Shown here: positions 45,879 to 53,219 of the stretch, piece by piece | Numbering within the stretch: the first letter of the stretch is position 1 | How the letters are laid out: each line of letters starts with the position of its first letter | Virus record (IMG/VR): IMGVR_UViG_3300021591_000002 | Span: 1 to 53,219 of that record | DNA: 53,219 nucleotides | Origin: a virus | Strand: one strand, 5' to 3' | The notes under the pieces: generated by a model | Database searches by the model: none | The model's input: the letters and a program-made list of their open reading frames with translations, nothing else | What the model was told of the DNA's origin: nothing | Made by a program: the position numbers and the translations under genes

Positions 45879-47506
45879 GCTTCGACTGGAAATCGCGGCT
45901 TGAGGCAGTAATCTCGGAAGACCCTGAATTCGCGCAAAGCCCGTTCGGCGCGCAGACCCTCTCGCGTCTGAACCTGTACCAAAAGTACGGCGGGTCGCTA
46001 TCACCGGAGCAAGTAAGTTACTTGGAGCAACTCATTCGCGGAATACGCCAGCAGGGTAAGTGGCGCGAGTGGAGGCCGGACATACAGGGCGAAGGCGGAA
46101 CATACATCACATCCGCCGACGTTGCATGGGCCAATATCAGAAACCCCAATGCGCCTGTTTCTGGCCTTGTGCCAATGGCGTCGGGCGGTTTTATTACGGC
46201 TTCCAGGCCCGAACCGCGTTCGCCGGAGCCCGTGCCGGCGCCCGAAACATTGGGGCAATTCGAGGGACTTCCCGAAGCTACGCCCGTGACTGCCGTGCAG
46301 CCGCCGCAACCGCAACCGCAAGCGCCTGCACCGCCCGCTCCGCCACAACAGCCGATGCCCGCGGCTATAGCATCCGAACAGAAACCGCTGACCGAGCGCG
46401 AGAAGATTCTGCGACGCGTTATGGACTACGCTAACGACTTGGTAGAGCGTGCCAGGGAGTACGAAACATTCGCGGAGCAGGCGCGCAATAACCCCTACGC
46501 CCACTCGCTGACAAATCGCGCCGCATACGCCTATTGGATGACGCGCGCGCAGAACCTTGAGAGAGAGGCTGTGGGCAGAATGCTTGATGTGTACCGGCAC
46601 ATGTCAGACGAGGAGAAAGCCAACTTGCGGCGCCAAGAACTGGGTGCCGATATGGAGGTGGCTCACGGGCTTATGGGGCGCATATATAGCATGGGGGATG
46701 ACGAGCTGGCGCGGGCAGAACAGGAGGCCATGAAGATACGAGATTATGCGCTTCGCGCGCACGTGCTTAGCGCTATTGGCAACAGGCGGACGTTGCTTCG
46801 GAAGGAAGGTGAACTCAAGGAAATCGCAAAAGCCACCAGGGGCGCGAACAATAAGATAAAGGCGGCAGTGTCGAAGACTATCGCCGAAATACGCGGGATA
46901 GTTGATGCGCTCAACCTAGAGGGCACCAAGGACCCGCGGGTGATAGCGGAGCGTCTTCGCAAGGCTGCTGATGAGATAAACCTTCGTCAAGCGGCCTTTG
47001 TCGGCGCAATGATGGACTTGATTGCAACGCTGCCGCCAAAGGCTCGCCCCGATGCCAGGGCGCTCCTCAACCTTGGCCTTGAACAAATACGACAATCGGT
47101 GGCGCCAATTTATCGGCGGCTCGACGTGATACAGAAGCAATACCTTGGGCGCGAGGCACCCACGTTAGCCATATCGCCTGATTCGCAGCGCAAGATTATC
47201 GAGACGGCTAAGCGCGTATTCGCCGCTTATGGCTTCAAGGAGTTCCCTGGCTATGAGCAAATGTTCGCGAAACTAACGCCGGCTATGGCGAGGGCGCTTG
47301 CGGCGCTTCTGGCGCCACAGATACCAGAGTCCGAGTTCAAGACTTTTGTGCGCTTGCTTGGCATGCGCGTCGGGGCATCGCTCATGGACATGATGGGCGG
47401 CGAGCCACCGAAGGGTGGCGAGAAAGCGGGCGTCTCGGAAGCGGCGCAACAGGGTCTTGCCGATGCATCCTATGGGCCAGCAATTGGGCTGAACGTGGGG
47501 GAGTGA
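45875..47506 (+). CDS. Probable internal virion protein
   Basis: 543 aa. A Pro/Gln-rich linker (about residues 113-165, P-E-P-V-P-A-P-E, Q-P-P-Q-P-Q-P-Q-A-P) separates a small N-terminal part from a helical region to residue about 500 (A-R-E-Y-E-T-F-A-E-Q-A-R-N-N; R-V-I-A-E-R-L-R-K-A-A-D-E-I). ATGA overlap with the SKAQ-type gene. Composition matches ejected or internal virion proteins; no catalytic motif seen. Confidence 0.58.
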   Translation: MSFDWKSRLEAVISEDPEFAQSPFGAQTLSRLNLYQKYGGSLSPEQVSYLEQLIRGIRQQGKWREWRPDIQGEGGTYITSADVAWANIRNPNAPVSGLVPMASGGFITASRPEPRSPEPVPAPETLGQFEGLPEATPVTAVQPPQPQPQAPAPPAPPQQPMPAAIASEQKPLTEREKILRRVMDYANDLVERAREYETFAEQARNNPYAHSLTNRAAYAYWMTRAQNLEREAVGRMLDVYRHMSDEEKANLRRQELGADMEVAHGLMGRIYSMGDDELARAEQEAMKIRDYALRAHVLSAIGNRRTLLRKEGELKEIAKATRGANNKIKAAVSKTIAEIRGIVDALNLEGTKDPRVIAERLRKAADEINLRQAAFVGAMMDLIATLPPKARPDARALLNLGLEQIRQSVAPIYRRLDVIQKQYLGREAPTLAISPDSQRKIIETAKRVFAAYGFKEFPGYEQMFAKLTPAMARALAALLAPQIPESEFKTFVRLLGMRVGASLMDMMGGEPPKGGEKAGVSEAAQQGLADASYGPAIGLNVGE

Positions 47507-47507
47507 T

Positions 47508-50500
47508 ATGCCGAACCTCCTCGATCTCTCTCGCTACTTCAAGCGGAAGCAAGAGGCCGCGCCAATGACGGGCGAGGGGCTTCTGCCCATGCCGCCCCCC
47601 GTGCGTATTCCCACGCCCTCGACAACTTCTCCGGAGCCTGCTCCACCCCCGCAGCAAGCGACGCCCGCGCCGCCGCCACAGCCGTCCCCAGAACCATATC
47701 CGTGGACTGCAGCATACAATCCTGCGGCATTCGGCGGCTGGGGTTACGCCCCGCAAGGTACGGGGATGGAAGAAGAGTACGTGCCGCCGACAGGCCTTTC
47801 GCGCGATAAGTACGTCGGATCGAAGTTCCTCGAGGAAGAAAGGGACGCCATTGAAAAGCTTGGCGGCAAGTTCACGGGGTGGAAGAAGCTTACTGTCGGC
47901 TATCCGAACGGGCGGTGGGGCTATGTATATGTGCCGGAGTTTGACCCCGATTCGCTAAAGGCTATCGCGGGCACCGCGCTTGGTGCCCTGCCGTTGGCGG
48001 GCGGCGCCCTCACGGAAACGATGCGAGAGGCGTACGAGCGCGAAATGAAGGGGCTTCCGCCGAGGGTCCCCGTCCATACAGGCCTACCGCCATCTGCGGA
48101 AAGATATCCCTACGCAGGATGGACAAGCCTGCCGTCCGAGGTTTCGCCCGAACTTGCAGCCAAGCGGCAGAAGCTTTTGGCACAGCTGTATCTTCACGCC
48201 AAGAAGTTGCCCGGTGGCGTTCCCCTTGAGGTTGCTAAGGGCCTGATAAAATCCCTCGGCTTTGCCACCGAGCTTGGTCTATCCGAGGCGGTGGTGGCGG
48301 GTCTGTTCGCCAAGCTGGCGAAACATGGCCCGCGGCTTGCGAAGGCCGCCAAGCTGTTTTCCACGCCCGTGAAAAAGCTTAGTACACTTGCGCGCGTAAA
48401 GCGGGCGCTCGCCGTTACCGCCTTGGGCTCACCTGTGCGTGCTGGCAGGATTCTTGAGACATATTCCGACTTGGTGGAATCTGGGGAAAAGCCTGGCCTT
48501 GGCACAGTGGGTAAGGCGTTTCTTACCGACTGGATTAGCGCGTTGGCAGAGATGGGTAGCGGCGAGCTGGTGATCGGCGCGGCTAAGCGGATCGCACGCC
48601 CGATAGCCAGACTTGCGCCAGCCAAGCTTCTGTCCACCAAGATTGGGCAGCTTGGGAAATATCTTGGCAAGACGCGCGCCGCCAAGCTCATCGCGCGGAT
48701 GAAAGAGTTTGCCCGCCTGAAGGGGCGCTTCGATATAGCCGATAAGCTTGAGAAGCTGAACATTGGCAGCTTCGCTGAGGAAGTCCTTGAAGAGCGCGTC
48801 GAGGACATCCTGCGCTTCGTTGCAGGCCTGGACAAGACGCTTCAGCTGCCGCAAGGCAAGCAGGCGGCCATTGAGCTGCTTACCATTGGCCTTATGACGC
48901 ATGGCCCGCGAGTGGCGCTACATACGGTGGAGGGGGCGAACAAGCTCTATCAGCACTACAAAAAGATAGCGACTAAGGAACTAGAGGATATTCTTGAATC
49001 GTATGGTGCTGGCCTTCGTGGCGAGCCCGCGCCCGCCGTGGCTGGAGCGCGATATGCAGGCCTACACCCTAACGCCATTGCACAATCGCTTGGGGCCATC
49101 GTGCGCGTAGTGCGTGATGTATTTAAGAAGCGCGGCTTGAATGATTTTGTGGCAAAGCAAGTGGCGATTGGCGGGGGATTCGAGACATTCGCCCGCAAGA
49201 AAAAGGACGACATCAATGAAGCGCTGAAGGATACTATTATTGGTGATGTAGCCCAACAACTTAGTATAGATAACGCCGCCGATCTTTATGACTACATCTT
49301 AAAGGGCGCCATGAAAGACAAGACGCCCGACATTAAGCAAATCAAGCGCGATCTTGGCGAGATGACGGGGCTTGAGGTTGGCGAGGCGTTTATTCCCGAC
49401 GACGCGGCGCGCGCCGTGCGTGCGGCGATAGGCGAAATGCGCGCCATACGTGAACACAACGAGCGCGCCCTTAAAGAGGAGGAACCCACGCGCGCGAAGG
49501 CGGAGGTGCGCGGCGCAAAGACGTACGAAGACGCGCTTGAATTCGCAAAGGCGTTGGATAAGGCCGTGCAAGAAGCGTACGGGGTAGAGCTTAAGGGGCA
49601 TCTTGGGGATTATGGTCTCCGGATAGGGCCATTTACCGTATATGCGCGCCAAGGTAGTCCCAAGGCCGACGTTTATCTCGGGCTCGGGCACTACAAGATT
49701 GGTAGCGTGGAACTTAATCCGGCCAAGGTGATCAACCTTATCGAAAACTACGATAAGAAGCTCGGCATGCGTAAGTCTCCGGAAGAAACGGCGGAGACAA
49801 TCATCGCTGCTATACAGCGTGCGCCACGCAGTGCGGTGTTGCCCGGTACCGATTGGGTAGAGGTTTCTGATGTTGTTAGCGCAATACGCGAGATTACCGG
49901 GAGGAAAAGGTATGGCACGAAGGACCTTGCTGCTGATTTATACAAAGCCGATGATGCTCTTGCCGGAAGGGTAGGTACGCGCACGGCAACGCGAAGGCAG
50001 ACGGCTAAACCCCAAACATTCGTTTTGGTGTTTGGAAAAGGCCCAGGCGGCATGAGCGCTATTGGTAATCTGTGCCTAATTGAGCCGTCAAAACGCGCTA
50101 CGGCCAGAGAAGCCCCACGCACAGCACGGGCTCCTAAGCCTACGCGCGCCGAAGACAAGCTCACGCGCGAGCAGGTTGCTGAGGCGCTCAAAGAAACCGA
50201 GCGCAAGGCACCACAAGAAACGCCGCCTGCCGAGATGCCGACAGAGCCCGCCCCCGAGGGCACAGTGGTACGCCATGAGGGCAACGAGTATATCAAGGTT
50301 GGCGATGAGTGGCACATCGTGCGGGGCTACGAGCCTCTCGAAGGTGGTCGCGTACGTCGCCAGTGGGCAAAGCGAGCGGTACCCGACGACCTAGCGCAGA
50401 CGCTAGAGCAGAAATGGGCGGAGAAGCAAGGTGCGCGGAAGAAGGAGGGCGCGGAACTTATAACACCTGCCGATGTTGCCGCCGCAATGGGTGAGGGTGT

Positions 50501-53219
50501 GGCGCAAGCGCAAGCGCCACTACAGCCCCCCGCTGCACAGCCAACACGACGGCGCGCAGCGCAGAAAAAAGAGGTGGGCAAGCCGGTAGAACTCCCTGCC
50601 CCGGAAACCCGCCGACAGCGTACGATTTATGCCAAGCCACTCAAAGTGCGCGAGCTTGAAACTGCCGCGGGCGAGATCGCCGATGCGCTTGGCATGAAGA
50701 AGAGCCGTGCACGCGAATTAGTGGAGCGCCACCACCGTGAGGCGTTGAGCGATACGCAACTGAAGGGCGCAATCGCTGGCGCCTTAGGTCAGCCGGTGGA
50801 GCAAGTACCCGATTCCGCCGTCGCTACTGTGCGCAGCGCCGTGACTAAAGCCGAAGAGGCGCTACGTGCAGTGGCAAAGCCGACCGAAGAAAAAGCACCA
50901 CGCGGCAAGCGCATAACAAATGCGCAAGCCAAGCGCTTGTCCGAGATGGGCTACTCGGTAAAGCAGATTGGCCATCTGCGCCCATATCCTGATGTCGCCC
51001 AGTGGCTTATAGACAATGATATCCGTGGGGCATATACATCGGTAACGCCGCGCGGCAGCGTCTTCATTACAGAAAAGGGCAAGCGCACCCAGATCGCCAA
51101 GTCTGGCAAGATCGTTGCTGGCGAGACCCCTCCGCCCAGGGCGGAAAAAGCTAGAAAGCCAAAGCCCACGTCCAGACAAGCGCGCGACATTGCGTATGGT
51201 GTGGCTACCGATCTTGCAAGCGTGCATCGTATTGACGAGGAGGCTGCGAGCAGGCTTGGCGCCGGTCTTGCCGCGATAATCAATGAAGGCAAGGAGCCAA
51301 CGGCTGAGGAAGTTGTGCAGCGTTCGGGCATAACAAGCCGTGAAGCAGCGCAGGCAGTCGTTGACACATACAAGAGCTTGCACGATAGCGTATCAAAGCT
51401 TGTGCGTCGCAGGCTAAAGAAGCTTGGCGCCGAAGCCGCGCCCAGTGAGGCGATTGAAGATGCAGTGCGGCGTATTTTGGCGGCACGCGGTAAAAAACTC
51501 ACAGCTAAATCAAGGCAGGCAATCGCTGATAAGCTTGGCCTGCAACCGCGTCAGGTAGAAAGCCTTATAAAAGACGCCCAAAAGGCAGAGGAAGCCGCGC
51601 GCAAGGCGATTGTGGCTGACGTGGCCAGAACCGCCGAAGAGGGGTCGCCTGGGCGTGCTGAAGCGTTGTTGCAGACGCAGCCCAAGGACTACACGGATGC
51701 GCTAAAGAGCGTTGAACCGCCCGCATCGCTAATGGCGTGGCTTCGCAGGAAGACCGGGGCCGCGCGTGAGGAAATAGAACGCTATGTGCGCGCCCTCATG
51801 TCAACGCCGCCCGGGAAAGATACAACGCCGGATAAAGCGCACAGAGAACTACTTGAAGCCCTTGGGGGCAAGGAAGGGTTGCCGGATTGGGTATCCGGCG
51901 ACACATTCCTTGATTTCGTTGGCCGCGTGCGTGCATGGATTGCCGAAGTCGGTGAAGCGGCATGGAATGCCGTCGCTCAGCGGGCGGGCGAAATCCGCGA
52001 TGCGCTCGGCCTTGAAATAGACCTTACGCGTCATCAACTCGAAGCCATTACGTCTGCGCTACTTGCTGGTAAGTATAATGAACGCGCGCTTGATACCGTG
52101 CTTCGCCAGGCGGGAATACCCGTCAAGAAACTCACCGGGGCGGCGCGCGATAAGGTGGAGAGCATACTCACGGCGGCGCGCAGTGAACTTAATATCGAGA
52201 TGGAGCGCCTTGGCGAGGTCATCGCCCAACGTGAAGAGCAATATGCTCGACCGAAACGAGCAGAGGTGAAGCGTGCTGCAGCTAGGCCGACGGGCGCCGC
52301 TGAGGTACTGACACAAGAAAGGGTGACGGAGGCCTTGCGTGAAGCGGATGAGGAAAGGGGCGAGCTTACCGAGGCCGACGTAGAAAAGCTTACAGGCAAG
52401 AAAGTCGAGAAAGCGCTAGAGGGTGAGCGCAAGAAAGGCGTAAAAAAGAAGGCGCGTGCCACCGAAGATGACATCAAGGAAATGGAAGAGACGGAGCATG
52501 CGCTACCAGCAGAAGCGGAGGAGCAGCTTGAAGAGCAATCAGAAGAACCGGAAACGCTTACCGAGCAAGCCAAAGCACCCGCGCCACCGACCACGCAGCC
52601 GGAAGTGGTTGCCGAGGAGCGCCCCGCCGAACAGGAAAAGGCAGCCGAGACGCCAAAAGCGACGGTGAAGGGCTTGCTTCCACCGCCGCCTACGCAAAAG
52701 GCCCGGGGCGTCGGTAAGGGCAAGCAGCCGCCACCGCCCGGGCAAGCGAGGGGCGAAAAGCCTTCGCCGCCGCCGCGTCCCGCATATGGTAGCCGCGTGG
52801 CTAACGCAGTGAAGGCTGTATTTGGCAAACCGTTCTGGGTCGAGACAGGCGAAAAGGGACTTGCAAAAGCCGTGCGCAACCTTTTCAGCGGCATTAGTAC
52901 GGTACTTGGCAAGCTACTCGCCGGCAAGATGGATGAGAAGCAGGCGCGCACGGCATTCGATCCGAAGGCACAACCACGGCACGCCAAGGTATTGAATGCC
53001 ATACTCGATGGCGAGCCGGTGTTCATCCCAATTGATTACGTTGGCAAGACATTCTACAATTCGCAGAAACCTGTGAAGCAGCGCAATGCGCCGAAAGGAT
53101 TGCCAGCTGTGCTTGACTGGGTGGACGTGGCGCCATACTTCACCATCCGTGGCAAAAAGAATCGATATGCCAGGGTCCTGCTTTCCGGTTCTTGGTACGT
53201 AACGCATTCACACTTGCGT
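47508..53219 (+). CDS. Giant virion protein, open for at least 1904 codons (cut by window edge)
   Basis: The frame from ATG 47508 (GGGGGAGTGAT upstream) has no stop before the window ends, so the protein exceeds 1904 aa. Residues about 22-65 are Pro-rich; 90-900 are mainly helical and Ala/Lys-rich. Between about 1050 and 1360 at least three HTH-like stretches recur (E-I-A-D-A-L-G-M-K-K-S-R-A-R-E-L-V; E-V-V-Q-R-S-G-I-T-S-R-E-A-A-Q-A-V-V; Q-A-I-A-D-K-L-G-L-Q-P-R-Q-V-E-S-L-I). Residues about 1600-1760 are acidic then Pro-rich linkers. Position and size suit an internal protein ejected with DNA. A polymerase or other enzyme at the unseen C-terminus cannot be excluded. Confidence 0.75.
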   Translation, partial: MPNLLDLSRYFKRKQEAAPMTGEGLLPMPPPVRIPTPSTTSPEPAPPPQQATPAPPPQPSPEPYPWTAAYNPAAFGGWGYAPQGTGMEEEYVPPTGLSRDKYVGSKFLEEERDAIEKLGGKFTGWKKLTVGYPNGRWGYVYVPEFDPDSLKAIAGTALGALPLAGGALTETMREAYEREMKGLPPRVPVHTGLPPSAERYPYAGWTSLPSEVSPELAAKRQKLLAQLYLHAKKLPGGVPLEVAKGLIKSLGFATELGLSEAVVAGLFAKLAKHGPRLAKAAKLFSTPVKKLSTLARVKRALAVTALGSPVRAGRILETYSDLVESGEKPGLGTVGKAFLTDWISALAEMGSGELVIGAAKRIARPIARLAPAKLLSTKIGQLGKYLGKTRAAKLIARMKEFARLKGRFDIADKLEKLNIGSFAEEVLEERVEDILRFVAGLDKTLQLPQGKQAAIELLTIGLMTHGPRVALHTVEGANKLYQHYKKIATKELEDILESYGAGLRGEPAPAVAGARYAGLHPNAIAQSLGAIVRVVRDVFKKRGLNDFVAKQVAIGGGFETFARKKKDDINEALKDTIIGDVAQQLSIDNAADLYDYILKGAMKDKTPDIKQIKRDLGEMTGLEVGEAFIPDDAARAVRAAIGEMRAIREHNERALKEEEPTRAKAEVRGAKTYEDALEFAKALDKAVQEAYGVELKGHLGDYGLRIGPFTVYARQGSPKADVYLGLGHYKIGSVELNPAKVINLIENYDKKLGMRKSPEETAETIIAAIQRAPRSAVLPGTDWVEVSDVVSAIREITGRKRYGTKDLAADLYKADDALAGRVGTRTATRRQTAKPQTFVLVFGKGPGGMSAIGNLCLIEPSKRATAREAPRTARAPKPTRAEDKLTREQVAEALKETERKAPQETPPAEMPTEPAPEGTVVRHEGNEYIKVGDEWHIVRGYEPLEGGRVRRQWAKRAVPDDLAQTLEQKWAEKQGARKKEGAELITPADVAAAMGEGVAQAQAPLQPPAAQPTRRRAAQKKEVGKPVELPAPETRRQRTIYAKPLKVRELETAAGEIADALGMKKSRARELVERHHREALSDTQLKGAIAGALGQPVEQVPDSAVATVRSAVTKAEEALRAVAKPTEEKAPRGKRITNAQAKRLSEMGYSVKQIGHLRPYPDVAQWLIDNDIRGAYTSVTPRGSVFITEKGKRTQIAKSGKIVAGETPPPRAEKARKPKPTSRQARDIAYGVATDLASVHRIDEEAASRLGAGLAAIINEGKEPTAEEVVQRSGITSREAAQAVVDTYKSLHDSVSKLVRRRLKKLGAEAAPSEAIEDAVRRILAARGKKLTAKSRQAIADKLGLQPRQVESLIKDAQKAEEAARKAIVADVARTAEEGSPGRAEALLQTQPKDYTDALKSVEPPASLMAWLRRKTGAAREEIERYVRALMSTPPGKDTTPDKAHRELLEALGGKEGLPDWVSGDTFLDFVGRVRAWIAEVGEAAWNAVAQRAGEIRDALGLEIDLTRHQLEAITSALLAGKYNERALDTVLRQAGIPVKKLTGAARDKVESILTAARSELNIEMERLGEVIAQREEQYARPKRAEVKRAAARPTGAAEVLTQERVTEALREADEERGELTEADVEKLTGKKVEKALEGERKKGVKKKARATEDDIKEMEETEHALPAEAEEQLEEQSEEPETLTEQAKAPAPPTTQPEVVAEERPAEQEKAAETPKATVKGLLPPPPTQKARGVGKGKQPPPPGQARGEKPSPPPRPAYGSRVANAVKAVFGKPFWVETGEKGLAKAVRNLFSGISTVLGKLLAGKMDEKQARTAFDPKAQPRHAKVLNAILDGEPVFIPIDYVGKTFYNSQKPVKQRNAPKGLPAVLDWVDVAPYFTIRGKKNRYARVLLSGSWYVTHSHLR

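Noticed and set aside
48194-53026. Long open frames on the minus strand opposite the late genes (up to 330 codons, Ser/Ala-rich)
   Set aside because: They are antisense shadows of the giant plus-strand frame, caused by its codon bias; no start signals.
1-53219. CRISPR array, tRNA, rRNA or insertion sequence
   Set aside because: No regularly spaced repeats, no cloverleaf-like sequence recognised by eye, and no transposase-like product or terminal inverted repeats. A tRNA search program could still find something missed here.

Overview
The window is a stretch of a double-stranded DNA tailed bacteriophage genome, GC-rich and densely coded, cut at both ends. The evidence is a full head-and-tail operon (terminase, portal, scaffold-like protein, major capsid protein, adaptor, tail nozzle-like protein, spikes and fibres) beside a recombination/replication block and dozens of very small ORFs joined by 1-11 base overlaps. 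The host is unknown. A Gram-negative host is suggested by a lipoprotein and a peptidase-like protein near the lysis-type genes, and by heptosyltransferase-like (GT9) enzymes. I see no integrase, lysogeny repressor, tRNA, primase or DNA polymerase. The genome continues past both edges, so the missing replication genes may lie outside.

Left arm (1-21871, all minus strand). Transcription runs leftward from promoter-like sequence near 21940. The first third (20674 down to about 8000) holds some 45 small genes, most unrecognised. They include zinc-ribbon miniproteins, tiny membrane proteins, tandem paralogues and a recurring family with W-x-W strands followed by an Ala-rich helix. A DUF5131/Gp37-like protein is also there. 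The distal part is the DNA metabolism block: DnaB-type helicase, two tandem D12-class adenine methyltransferases, a RecB/Cas4-like nuclease, a RuvC-like resolvase, an ERF annealing protein, SSB, a GT9-like glycosyltransferase and the start of an ASCH-like protein.

Centre (20675-22828). Two non-coding stretches flank two small leftward genes. They carry palindromes, an inverted-repeat pair, a minus-strand promoter, a plus-strand promoter and two islands extremely rich in GTAC. A third GTAC-rich patch lies inside the nuclease gene at 3212-3613.

Right arm (22829-53219, all plus strand). Packaging and head genes come first, then the adaptor and nozzle-like protein. Next is a translationally coupled cassette of one methyltransferase and three glycosyltransferases (33473-36580). 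A peptidase/lipoprotein/membrane-protein group (36590-38247) resembles a lysis module. Spike and fibre genes follow (38613-43905), then a set of large, Pro/Ala-rich probable internal virion proteins. The last of these is open for at least 1904 codons and runs off the window. Adaptor plus nozzle plus very long internal proteins, with no tape measure or tail tube seen, suggests a podovirus-like particle.
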